20,310 nt of DNA from the NCBI GenBank assembly GCA_016550425.1, contig JABXGS010000070.1:1-20310 (forward strand), given 5' to 3'. Numbering within the stretch: position 1 is the first letter of the stretch; every line of letters begins with the position of its first letter. The stretch comes from an archaeon. Its GTDB lineage: Archaea > Asgardarchaeota > Hermodarchaeia > Hermodarchaeales > Hermodarchaeaceae. The notes below the pieces were generated by a model that saw only the letters and a program-made list of their open reading frames with translations, was not told the origin of the DNA and did not search any database. A program made the position numbers and the translations under genes. Shown one piece after another: positions 7,544 through 12,789 of the stretch.

Positions 7544-8221
7544 TTAGAAAAAAGCTTCCGTGATTCGCATGAGTTCGGGTCCGGTGGTTTCAAATCCTGC
7601 GGCTACAGCTTTATTTGTTGCTAGGAGTCCGATTGAAACATATGGAACGCCGCAGTTAATAGTACCATTTTCAACATTGACAGAAAAGAACGCTGCCAGC
7701 CACTCAAGTTCTTCTTCTGTTATATCCGGATGAGCGAGTAAACCGCGGTTTGTGACGACGCAGTGAGATCCCACTAAATCTGATTCTGCTAAGGTTCTGG
7801 CTTCCACTTCAACATCGAGTGCATCCCGGATGGTCTGAATGTCGTTGGGCGTGAATTCCGGGCTAACGAGTGCAGCATGATCATTAGTAAGGATGAGGTT
7901 ACCAAGAGCAGTAAGTTTAGATTCTAGAGAAAGAACAGGAATCTGAAGGGACTGAATAAGGAAATCTAACTCCTCATCAAAGACGGTATGAGGAACCAAA
8001 AGACCATTTTGATTACCTGCTGTGAGAATTCCAACTAGTGTACTCTGACCAACGGTTGTGCGAATAGGTTGAAGTTCGAATAAGTTTTCTAATCCTAGTG
8101 TGGTGGGTTCATTGCTGGGCGAATGAACCAACCAATGATCCGTGATACGACTGAATGCGCCAATATTGGAACTTCCAGCATAATCAAACCGCTGAACCTT
8201 GCCGTTCATGAAGTTAGCCAC
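7544..8221 (-). CDS. eif6: Translation initiation factor aIF6
   Basis: aIF6 binds the 50S subunit through L14/L24e and prevents premature joining with 30S. The 225 residues form the five-fold pentein repeat. Recognisable parts are FDYAGSSNIGAFSRITD at the N-terminus, GNQNGLLVPHT (about 68-78), an N-D-H-A-A-L-V segment, VVTNRGLLAHPDITEEE and the C-terminal A-T-N-K-A-V-A-A-G. I use the GTG at 8221, which has GAGAGG upstream; an ATG at 8209 is a possible alternative that would match many homologues' length. A 12-base palindrome lies between the ribosome binding site and the GTG. Confidence 0.95.
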   Translation of the reverse strand: MANFMNGKVQRFDYAGSSNIGAFSRITDHWLVHSPSNEPTTLGLENLFELQPIRTTVGQSTLVGILTAGNQNGLLVPHTVFDEELDFLIQSLQIPVLSLESKLTALGNLILTNDHAALVSPEFTPNDIQTIRDALDVEVEARTLAESDLVGSHCVVTNRGLLAHPDITEEELEWLAAFFSVNVENGTINCGVPYVSIGLLATNKAVAAGFETTGPELMRITEAFF

Positions 8222-8260
8222 ACTAATCGATTAGCCTCTCATAATAAAAGACGAGTCTCA

Positions 8261-8584
8261 TTAACCTTCGATTAAGAAGACTTTCACGAAACCATCACGA
8301 TCTTTAGTTGCACGAACCCGAACGCGTCTTGGCGGTTTTTCGATACCCCTATTCCAGAGATACTTGTTCAGTTTAGGATCAATGGATAATTCGTCTTCAT
8401 CATCAAGCTTCATATGGCGAATTATAAAGGCCTTGACCAGATTTACCGCCCGTTTCGATCGCTTTTTTCGAACCGCGTCGTAGGCTTTACCCAGGGGAAT
8501 TGTATAGAGTCGTTCAACTACAATTTCTTCAGTAACCTCAGGAACACCGAGTGTTTCGGGTAATGCATCGTCTTTTTCTGCCAT
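8261..8584 (-). CDS. rpl31e: 50S ribosomal protein L31e
   Basis: This large-subunit protein is shared by archaea and eukaryotes and lies near the tunnel exit. The 107 residues contain the family signature ERLYTIPLGKAYDAVRKKRS followed by A-V-N-L-V-K-A-F-I-I-R-H-M and the C-terminal P-P-R-R-V-R-V-R-A-T-K-D-R-D-G pattern. The ATG at 8584 was chosen; a GTG at 8596 would add four residues. The N-terminal 20 residues are an acidic extension. It follows eL39 by 25 bases. Confidence 0.95.
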   Translation of the reverse strand: MAEKDDALPETLGVPEVTEEIVVERLYTIPLGKAYDAVRKKRSKRAVNLVKAFIIRHMKLDDEDELSIDPKLNKYLWNRGIEKPPRRVRVRATKDRDGFVKVFLIEG

Positions 8585-8609
8585 TCCTAGGCACACTCCA
8601 ACTTAATAT

Positions 8610-8765
8610 CTAGGGTTTTAGCTTTGATTGTCGCCAATTCCGGCGTTTAGGATGAGTTCGAACCTTTCCACCAGTCTTGACCATAATCCAGGCAGGAATG
8701 CCCACGTTTGATTTGAGTTGACGAGCGAGTCGAAGTTTTTTACCTAATGGTTTATTACGTGCCAT
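8610..8765 (-). CDS. rpl39e: 50S ribosomal protein L39e
   Basis: This very short gene encodes 51 residues, too small for most ORF cut-offs. The protein starts [19 protein letters not shown], passes through [15 protein letters not shown] and ends [11 protein letters not shown], the full eL39 signature (PxWxxxKT...RRNWRRxKL). eL39 lines the peptide exit tunnel. It starts with ATG at 8765 and ends with TAG at 8610. It lies between the PDCD5-like gene and eL31, as in most archaea, with gaps of 23 and 25 bases. Confidence 0.96.
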   Translation of the reverse strand: MARNKPLGKKLRLARQLKSNVGIPAWIMVKTGGKVRTHPKRRNWRQSKLKP

Positions 8766-8788
8766 TTTCTACTACGTCCTGTAACATC

Positions 8789-9118
8789 TCATCGAAATTT
8801 AATTTTTGTATCTCGCTGGCGAGCCCGTAATTGAGAAAGCATTGTTTTGAGTGTCCTATCGGTAATTGGAACCTCAGGTAACCGATTCACTTGTGCAAGC
8901 CGAATGAGTTCATTTTCCAATTGCTCAGCAAATGCTGGTTTCACCATCCGAAGATTGGTTAAACGGGAACGCGCTTCTGGAGTTAGAAGCTGACGGAGCA
9001 CAGCTGCACGTTGCGCCCGGATTTCCTCCTCTTGGGCTGCCTGCTGCTCTGCCACAGCTTGCTGTTGTAATTCAGCCATTTTCCGACGACGTAACTCTTC
9101 TAACTCATCATCACTCAT
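8789..9118 (-). CDS. DNA-binding protein of the PDCD5/TFAR19 family
   Basis: The 109 residues form a charged helical protein with the family pattern: an N-terminal MSDDELEELRRRKMAELQ helix, a Gln/Glu-rich coiled segment, then R-Q-L-L-T-P-E-A-R-S-R-L, V-K-P-A-F-A-E-Q-L-E and the C-terminal D-x-x-L-K-x-M-L-x-x-L. Archaeal members bind DNA in vitro; the cellular role is uncertain, although the constant position next to eS19 and eL39 points to ribosome or chaperone work. The ATG at 9118 abuts a perfect six-base-pair inverted repeat whose loop carries the ribosome binding site. Confidence 0.92.
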   Translation of the reverse strand: MSDDELEELRRRKMAELQQQAVAEQQAAQEEEIRAQRAAVLRQLLTPEARSRLTNLRMVKPAFAEQLENELIRLAQVNRLPEVPITDRTLKTMLSQLRARQRDTKIKFR

Positions 9119-9136
9119 AACGGGTATCCTCCCGTT
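9119..9136 (-). promoter_or_regulatory. Hairpin presenting the PDCD5-like gene's ribosome binding site in its loop
   Basis: On the minus strand AACGGG-AGGATA-CCCGTT is a perfect six-pair stem with a six-base loop. The loop carries the Shine-Dalgarno core AGGA, and the ATG follows immediately after the 3' arm. This could hold the binding site open or be a protein-binding site; its function is inferred from placement only. Confidence 0.5.
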
Positions 9137-9142
9137 GTTCAA

Positions 9143-9571
9143 TCAGCCTGCGCCTTGGGTTCGCATCATATGCGCCATCTTATCCAGAAACGACCGCCCC
9201 TGTCGCGACAAGCGTCGTCCTGTCCCTTTTTCATGCTCAACAAGTCCCGCCGCTTCTAACTGTTGAAGCGCGGTGCGAACAATGGAACCACCGCCCTTCA
9301 TGAAATGATTAGGGCGAACGCCACGACGTTTTCGATCACCATATGCGGTCCGAAGTCGTGATACACCAGATGGCCCTTTCACGTAGAGCCGACGGAGAAT
9401 AGAGGCACACCGAATATACCACCAATCCGAGGCAGTTGGTCGCCGTTCCTTTTGAGCACCCGTCTTAACATAACTAGCCCATTCGGGTGGCGTGACTTCT
9501 TTCGCTTTTTTAAGCTCCTCCGCGATACGCGGAATCAGCTGATCTGCAGGAACGTCATATACAGTAGACAC
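9143..9571 (-). CDS. rps19e: 30S ribosomal protein S19e
   Basis: eS19 is needed for maturation of the small subunit. The 142 residues start STVYDVPADQLIPRIAEELK and contain the family core WASYVKTGAQKERRP, DWWYIRCASILRRLYVKGP and L-R-x-x-Y-G-x-x-K-R-R-G, ending in a winged-helix segment with GTGRRLSRQGRSFLDK. I chose GTG at 9571, with a GGGGT element eight bases upstream, because homologues start here; a TTG at 9592 would add seven residues. It heads the eS19-PDCD5-eL39-eL31-aIF6 run. Confidence 0.95.
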   Translation of the reverse strand: MSTVYDVPADQLIPRIAEELKKAKEVTPPEWASYVKTGAQKERRPTASDWWYIRCASILRRLYVKGPSGVSRLRTAYGDRKRRGVRPNHFMKGGGSIVRTALQQLEAAGLVEHEKGTGRRLSRQGRSFLDKMAHMMRTQGAG

Positions 9572-9606
9572 GTTAAAGACCCCACGGCGCAAACGGAAAT
9601 TGACCC

Positions 9607-9648
9607 GCCGACAGGTCGGCAGAAGTACTCGATGAAAGCTATAAAAAC
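9607..9648 (-). promoter_or_regulatory. Promoter and leader hairpin of the eS19 gene run
   Basis: The minus strand has GTTTTTATAG (9639-9648), a good TATA-like box about 70 bases before the chosen eS19 start. Between them lies GCCGACCTGTCGGC (9607-9620), an inverted repeat that can form a five-pair stem with a four-base loop near the expected transcript start. This is a candidate autoregulatory site (inference). Confidence 0.45.
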
Positions 9649-9671
9649 CCTTCGTCCTTACTTCGGTCTCA

Positions 9672-9953
9672 TCATGGTTTTCGGTAAGCCAAAACTACCA
9701 CAAATCCTCTACGCCCCCAAACTTCACTGGAAGTCTGAACCGCTAAATCGGCTGCTAGTTCATCAATATCCTCGGATACGGCTAAGGATCGAAGAAACTT
9801 CACCTTAATCACTTTCCGTCGTTTTAACTGGCGCCTTACCTCCTCAACGACTCCCGCATCCAATTTAGATTTCCCAATACGAACTGCAGGCTTCTCATCC
9901 GCCCATATCCGAGCAAGCTGATCCTTTCTTGGCATTCTAAATTCCATCCTCAT
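9672..9953 (-). CDS. YhbY-type (CRM domain) RNA-binding protein
   Basis: The 93 residues form a single CRM/YhbY domain, a small RNA-binding fold associated with pre-ribosomes. Visible features are the V-R-I-G-K-S-K-L-D segment (in place of the usual G-K-x-G-L-T), a basic helix RRQLKRRKVIKVKFLRS, and the C-terminal V-W-G-R-R-G-F-V-V-V-L-A-Y, where G-R-x-x-V-L-Y is typical. Its ATG overlaps the stop of rpp21 as ATGA (9950-9953), so the two are translationally coupled. Its ending faces the eS19 promoter. Confidence 0.85.
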   Translation of the reverse strand: MRMEFRMPRKDQLARIWADEKPAVRIGKSKLDAGVVEEVRRQLKRRKVIKVKFLRSLAVSEDIDELAADLAVQTSSEVWGRRGFVVVLAYRKP

Positions 9954-10327
9954 TTAATTGCATTCTTCGAAACTTTGGTTGATGCTTTTCTTTCTACTCG
10001 ATTCCAAATGAGTTTGCGTCGATATCCACAAACCAAACATGTAATCACCAATGATCCATTTCGACCAGCTGTACGTAACCGAACCCGAGCATTCCTACCA
10101 GGTCGTAAAAAATTCTCACACCGATGACAATACCGATGCCGTAGATCTGCAGGCAACCGCACTCGAGTCCGCATGACAATGCGTCGTGCCATCTGCACAT
10201 ACCGCTTGGCTAAAGCTGGATCCTGACCCACCACGGCTTCGGCATGCTGAAATAGACTGCGTAAATGCTTCACCACCGTTGCACGCCACCGACGGCTCCC
10301 ACGAACTCGCACACACGACACCAACAC
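9950..10327 (-). CDS. rnp4: Ribonuclease P protein component 4 (Rpp21/Rpr2)
   Basis: Rpp21 is a zinc-ribbon subunit of archaeal RNase P, the enzyme that trims 5' leaders from pre-tRNA. The 125 residues show a helical N-terminal half with L-A-K-R-Y-V-x-M-A-R-R-I, then the zinc ribbon: C67-H-R-C70, F-L-R-P-G-R-N-A-R-V-R-L-R, and C97-L-V-C100-G. The start is uncertain: GTG at 10327 or later GTG/TTG codons just downstream. It begins only 18 bases after the 3' end of tRNA-Gly(GCC) on the same strand, so tRNA and RNase P subunit are probably on one transcript. Confidence 0.9.
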   Translation of the reverse strand: MLVSCVRVRGSRRWRATVVKHLRSLFQHAEAVVGQDPALAKRYVQMARRIVMRTRVRLPADLRHRYCHRCENFLRPGRNARVRLRTAGRNGSLVITCLVCGYRRKLIWNRVERKASTKVSKNAIK

Positions 10328-10345
10328 AATAAAAATTGGCGAAAA

Positions 10346-10420
10346 TGGTGCGCTGTCCGGGATTTGAACCCGGGCACCCAGCGTGGCAGGCTGGAGTCCT
10401 AGCCACTAGACCAACAGCGC
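10346..10420 (-). tRNA. tRNA-Gly (anticodon GCC)
   Basis: The minus strand folds as a complete tRNA: acceptor GCGCTGT/ACAGCGC, discriminator A and encoded CCA, D arm around GTCTAGTGGCTAGGAC, anticodon loop CTGCCAC (anticodon GCC), and T arm with GGTTCAAATCC. It has no intron. A CATTAAAAAG element about 30 bases upstream (near 10448-10458) is a likely promoter. The next gene downstream is rpp21. Confidence 0.95.
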
Positions 10421-10542
10421 ACGGAGCTAGTCCAACCCACCACCCCTTTTTAATGATTATGGCTAATGCGAGTCATCATCCAAAAATAGCATCGACACAG
10501 AAAGGAAACACTTAAGCGACACGACAGTACCCTGCGGGTTTA

Positions 10543-10617
10543 GCGGTCGTGGTCTAGTGGTTATGATTTCGGCCTTCCACGCCGAATACCCGGGTTCGAA
10601 TCCCGGCGACCGCACCA
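10543..10617 (+). tRNA. tRNA-Gly (anticodon UCC)
   Basis: Acceptor GCGGTCG/CGACCGC, discriminator A, encoded CCA, anticodon stem TCGGC/GCCGA with loop CTTCCAC (anticodon TCC), and T loop TTCGAAT. It has no intron. A CACTTAAGCG element (10509-10518) at a normal distance upstream may be its TATA box. A T-run right after CCA (10622-10628) is a likely terminator. It is divergent from tRNA-Gly(GCC), so the two glycine tRNAs share the 122-base intergenic region. Confidence 0.95.
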
Positions 10618-10618
10618 C

Positions 10619-10630
10619 TTCCTTTTTTTA
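10619..10630 (+). terminator. T-rich terminator of tRNA-Gly(UCC)
   Basis: A run of seven T residues follows the encoded CCA within five bases. Archaeal RNA polymerase terminates at such T-tracts without needing a hairpin. The rest of 10631-10760 shows no gene that I can support. Confidence 0.5.
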
Positions 10631-10767
10631 AAAATCATAAGCTGATTTTCGTCCCTGCAGATGTGCTGTTGAGCTCTTATTGTGCAGAAAAGGGTAGGAG
10701 AAACCTTGTTCTTTCGTTTAATGGAAAATATTCATTTTTTATCTATTTGTTTTAGGTAATACAAATA

Positions 10768-10797
10768 TTTATAAGGAATTATTGTATTGTATAATTT
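10768..10797 (+). promoter_or_regulatory. Promoter elements of the orphan 131-residue gene
   Basis: Two TATA-like boxes are visible: TTTATAAG (10768-10775) and TGTATAAT (10788-10795). The second would place the transcript start near 10815-10820, exactly where the folded leader begins. Confidence 0.5.
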
Positions 10798-10815
10798 GTA
10801 ATTAATTGTTTCCCG

Positions 10816-10899
10816 TTCACCCCATAGAACGCTAGAGCCTTCCTGGCTCCAATGGAAACGATGGGGTGGGAGAGCGTTCCTAAGTGGAGGTAGAACCTC
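10816..10899 (+). promoter_or_regulatory. Structured leader with predicted pseudoknot and RBS hairpin
   Basis: Four helices can be read directly. CACCCCAT (10818-10825) pairs with ATGGGGTG (10861-10868). GAACGCT (10827-10833) pairs with AGCGTTC (10873-10879). These two cross in the order a-b-a'-b', an H-type pseudoknot. Inside it GAGCC/GGCTC (10835-10839 with 10845-10849) forms a hairpin. Finally GAGGT-AGA-ACCTC (10887-10899) buries the Shine-Dalgarno sequence GGAGG and ends right at the ATG. Alternative pairings exist (GTTC 876-879 with GAAC 893-896; GGCTCC with GGGAG), so the leader could switch. It resembles no riboswitch class I can name. Confidence 0.55.
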
Positions 10900-11295
10900 A
10901 TGGAGAATGATCGAATGGAATACGTTCCCCCCGTAGAAGTTCAGAACTATCAGCAGTTCCTCGATTTTGCACGGAGAGCTGCTATTGTGACCTTTGAGCC
11001 GGTGTATTATGTGACGCCGTTTGAAGGTGATGTAGTGGATAATCCCGCCCAGTGGTTACGAGCCCTACACGTTTATGCGATTGGTGTAGAGCTCAATGGT
11101 GTGCTCATTACCTTAATGCACCGGATTAGCTTCCCACCCATTAACTTTGATTTTGAGGAAGGCCTGTTTGATTGTGTCGAAGCTGAAGGTAAGTTAGCAT
11201 CAATTGTCCAGGAGCTTGAAACCGAGTTCCAAGCAGTTCCTGGTGCACCTGAGCTACCCTCATTACATGATGAGTGGGTCCGAACCTTGCGATAA
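10900..11295 (+). CDS. Orphan 131-residue acidic protein, function unknown
   Basis: The protein is soluble and acidic, with no signal peptide or membrane helix. It is rich in Tyr, Phe and Val in its first two thirds (VTFEPVYYVTPFEGDVVD, then a V-E-L-N-G-V-L-I-T-L-M segment) and likely mixes strands and helices; the last third is an acidic helix (SIVQELETEF) followed by a Pro-containing tail ending DEWVRTLR. I do not recognise a family. The start ATG at 10900 has GGAGG ten bases upstream, in a hairpin. The gene stands alone between tRNA genes, with its own promoter and an elaborate leader, which suggests dedicated regulation. Confidence 0.75.
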   Translation: MENDRMEYVPPVEVQNYQQFLDFARRAAIVTFEPVYYVTPFEGDVVDNPAQWLRALHVYAIGVELNGVLITLMHRISFPPINFDFEEGLFDCVEAEGKLASIVQELETEFQAVPGAPELPSLHDEWVRTLR

Positions 11296-11320
11296 GACTG
11301 ACCTAAACGGGTCCATGGGA

Positions 11321-11374
11321 AAAAATAATAAATGTCGCTGGCGTGAAACAGGTCGCGTATGCAATGCTGCATAC
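11321..11374 (+). promoter_or_regulatory. Promoter and leader hairpin of the tRNA-Val/tRNA-Phe unit
   Basis: An A/T-rich TATA-like box (AAAAATAATAAA, 11321-11332) lies about 50 bases before tRNA-Val. The sequence GTATGCA-ATGC-TGCATAC (11357-11374) is a perfect seven-pair stem with a four-base loop, ending three bases before the mature tRNA 5' end. With the promoter given, the transcript would start at or just before the hairpin, so the pre-tRNA leader would consist almost entirely of it. Confidence 0.5.
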
Positions 11375-11377
11375 ATT

Positions 11378-11454
11378 GGGCCGGTGGTCTAGTTGGTTAT
11401 GACGCCGTCCTGACACGGCGGAGGTCCCGTGTTCAAATCACGGCCGGCCCACCA
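11378..11454 (+). tRNA. tRNA-Val (anticodon GAC)
   Basis: Acceptor GGGCCGG/CCGGCCC, discriminator A and encoded CCA. The anticodon stem CCGTC/GGCGG contains one T-G wobble; the loop is CTGACAC with anticodon GAC. The T arm is CCGTG-TTCAAAT-CACGG. It has no intron. It ends five bases before the tRNA-Phe gene, so the two are surely on one transcript. Confidence 0.95.
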
Positions 11455-11482
11455 TATGTGCCGACGTAGCTTAGCTCGGGAG

Positions 11483-11518
11483 TAGCCTAGCCTGTGGGTA
11501 TTGTGCTGCGTTCCCGAA
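11483..11518 (+). other. Predicted non-canonical intron in the tRNA-Phe D arm (22/23)
   Basis: A bulge-helix-bulge can be drawn. The four-pair central helix is CGGG (11477-11480) with CCCG (11513-11516). The bulges are A-G^T (11481-11483) and A-A^A (11517-11519), cut after the second base as in canonical introns. An inner helix forms from AGC (11484-11486) with GTT (11510-11512) and continues through TAGC/GCTG after one mismatch. The outer helix is weak, so the boundaries may shift by one or two bases. Confidence 0.65.
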
Positions 11519-11533
11519 AGCGCGGGACTGAAG

Positions 11534-11561
11534 GCGTGACGGCTCTGGCGTCACGGGTGAG
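11534..11561 (+). other. Predicted canonical intron of tRNA-Phe (37/38)
   Basis: The 28-base intron consists mostly of a perfect seven-pair hairpin, CGTGACG (11535-11541) with CGTCACG (11549-11555), loop GCTCTGG. The geometry relative to the anticodon stem is that of a bulge-helix-bulge, but the four-base central helix (CTGA opposite GGTG) is poorly paired, a relaxed form. Because AAG and AGA overlap at the borders, the cut could shift by up to two bases without changing the product. Confidence 0.75.
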
Positions 11562-11648
11562 ATCCCGTTGTCGCGTGTTCAAATCACGCCGTCGGCACCA
11601 CTTCTTCTTCCTAGCTGCGCGAACATTTCTTCTATAAAAAAGATCGTC

Positions 11649-12113
11649 TTAGCGGCGAAAGAGCCAGTCAAAAAGTGTTACAAGGGTAAGTGCAATGATG
11701 GCACCAGCTGTGTTCGCAATGATGTAAGCAACGACGTATGCAATTTGTGTCCACGGTGAGAAAAAGAAGATGAGAACATAAAAGCCACCCCAAATTCCCA
11801 GGACGAACACCATGGCAAGAAGGACTAGGGCAAACCCACGAAGATAGATTCGAATGGGACTGAGCGGGGCGACACCTCGTTGCTGTTGGTGAGGAAAAAC
11901 GCGAACTGCGAAAAGATTAGCGAGAACAGCCGTGGCTGCACCTTGAGCCAGGACAACACCAAGAGGAACGAGAGTCAAAACGATGGGAGAGACGATTAAG
12001 TAGACAAAGGTCCCTGTGAAGGAAAGGAAAATCTGGATTGCTCCCAGGAATCCGAGGACGAGGAGGAGGAGGGCTCCGTGTTCAGGTGTATTCCAGTAAT
12101 AGACTTGTGACAT
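11649..12113 (-). CDS. Four-helix membrane protein, function unknown
   Basis: The 154-residue protein has four hydrophobic segments (about residues 13-34, 38-70, 91-115 and 120-147), separated by a basic cytoplasmic-looking loop (FPHQQQRGVAPLSPIRIYLRG). It ends in FDWLFRR. It has no signal peptide distinct from the first helix. The ATG at 12113 is preceded by GAGG about eight bases upstream, and an AACATAAATAC TATA-like box lies roughly 55 bases upstream (near 12171). It converges on tRNA-Phe. I do not recognise a family. Confidence 0.8.
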   Translation of the reverse strand: MSQVYYWNTPEHGALLLLVLGFLGAIQIFLSFTGTFVYLIVSPIVLTLVPLGVVLAQGAATAVLANLFAVRVFPHQQQRGVAPLSPIRIYLRGFALVLLAMVFVLGIWGGFYVLIFFFSPWTQIAYVVAYIIANTAGAIIALTLVTLFDWLFRR

Positions 12114-12213
12114 TCGGCAAGCCTCAGAGAGAGTAAATAGATGTGGGCGGCAATGGGATAACTAGACAGGTATTTATGTTTTTGTCTATAGCAGCGCCTG
12201 AAACCAAAGGAAA

Positions 12214-12321
12214 TGGTGGACCGGCCGGGATTTGAACCCGGGGCCTCCGCCAGTTTGGAGCATCACTCAGATTATTGAGGATGTTTGCCAAGACGGCGAT
12301 CTACCGCTGATCTACCGGCCC
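12214..12321 (-). tRNA. tRNA-Ala (anticodon GGC) with one intron
   Basis: Acceptor GGGCCGG/CCGGTCC (one G-T pair), discriminator A, encoded CCA. The D arm is GATC-AGCGGTA-GATC. The anticodon stem CCGTC/GGCGG closes a loop TTGGCAT with anticodon GGC. The T arm is CCGGG-TTCAAAT-CCCGG. The gene is 108 bases; removing a 33-base intron at 37/38 leaves a 75-base tRNA with CCA. It lies 11 bases after the eL37 gene on the same strand, so it probably comes from the LSm-eL37 transcript. Confidence 0.92.
12253..12285 (-). other. Canonical intron of tRNA-Ala (37/38)
   Basis: The bulge-helix-bulge is exact. The central helix is TTGG (exon) with CCAA (intron), flanked by three-base bulges CA^A and AC^T, both cut after the second base. 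An inner helix forms from CATC-CTCA with TGAG-T-GATG (one bulged T). This element served as the template for placing the tRNA-Phe introns. Confidence 0.88.
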
Positions 12322-12332
12322 ACAGAAGAAAA

Positions 12333-12518
12333 TTAGACGAGACGAGTGCGGGTAACGTCTTTGCGTGCCCAATTGTATTGGCGGATACGACTGGATTGAC
12401 CGAAACCGCAGGCGGCACATCGCTTTTTCCTGACATGATATGAGCGTCGTCCACAGCGTCGGCAGCGAATGTGGGTTTTTTTGTTCTTTTTTCCAAAGGA
12501 AGGAGTGCCCTTACCCAT
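12333..12518 (-). CDS. rpl37e: 50S ribosomal protein L37e
   Basis: This 61-residue protein is a zinc-binding large-subunit protein. It has the family start [16 protein letters not shown], a four-cysteine zinc ribbon (C19-x2-C22 and C34-x2-C37), and the end [14 protein letters not shown]. It follows the LSm gene by six bases, the standard archaeal LSm-eL37 pair. Confidence 0.96.
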   Translation of the reverse strand: MGKGTPSFGKKNKKTHIRCRRCGRRSYHVRKKRCAACGFGQSSRIRQYNWARKDVTRTRLV

Positions 12519-12524
12519 TGCTCA

Positions 12525-12767
12525 TCACTTTTTCTTTTTCGCGGGTTTTTTACCTTGAGATTTGATGGAAGGAGACAGGAGGATAACGTTGTCGCCACGA
12601 AGAATCACAGTACCAAGTTCTTGGGGTGGTTGTTCTGTGAGATCTTCGGCATCATCGAGGATGAGGTTGAGATGCTGATCATATCCGCGGAGTCGACCTC
12701 GCAGTTCTCTGTCACCTTTGAGTTTGACGAGTACTTGTGATTTTAATGACCGACCAAGTAAATCCAT
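12525..12767 (-). CDS. Sm-like archaeal protein (LSm)
   Basis: LSm proteins form a ring that binds U-rich RNA and takes part in RNA processing. The 80 residues show Sm1 (VLVKLKGDRELRGRLRGYDQHLNLILDDAE) and Sm2 (VILRGDNVILLSP), plus a Lys-rich tail (GKKPAKKKK). I chose the ATG at 12767 (MDLLGRSLKS), where homologues begin. The reading frame stays open to 12935, but that part overlaps tnpB and has no LSm similarity. A TTTAATAA box (12832-12839) lies 65 bases upstream. Note the tnpB element ends just beyond it. Confidence 0.92.
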   Translation of the reverse strand: MDLLGRSLKSQVLVKLKGDRELRGRLRGYDQHLNLILDDAEDLTEQPPQELGTVILRGDNVILLSPSIKSQGKKPAKKKK

Positions 12768-12789
12768 GGGACGATTTTCAGACAAGGTA

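Larger units (their letters stand above)
11460..11600 (+). tRNA. tRNA-Phe (anticodon GAA) with two predicted introns
   Basis: The ends are plain: acceptor GCCGACG/CGTCGGC, discriminator A, encoded CCA, and T arm GCGTG-TTCAAAT-CACGC. The gene is 141 bases, far too long. Removing 11483-11518 (36 bases) and 11534-11561 (28 bases) leaves a textbook 77-base tRNA: D stem GCTT/GAGC, loop AGCTCGGGA, anticodon stem CGGGA/TCCCG, loop CTGAAGA with T33 and anticodon GAA, variable loop TTGTC. The spliced D and anticodon arms match the archaeal tRNA-Phe consensus. The first intron would lie at 22/23, the second at the canonical 37/38 site. Confidence 0.85.

Noticed and set aside
10116..10406. Minus-strand ORF spanning tRNA-Gly and rpp21
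   Set aside because: It runs through a tRNA gene and is out of frame with the Rpp21 zinc ribbon.
10440..10490. Possible C/D-box sRNA (ATGATGA on the minus strand)
   Set aside because: No CTGA D box follows at a suitable distance, and the region is explained by the two divergent tRNA promoters.
11460..11600. Reading the tRNA-Phe gene as a type II tRNA (Leu/Ser) with a long variable arm ACGGG...CCCGT
   Set aside because: That reading gives no anticodon loop with T33 and a paired stem. Treating the segment as an intron plus the anticodon stem gives a perfect tRNA-Phe.
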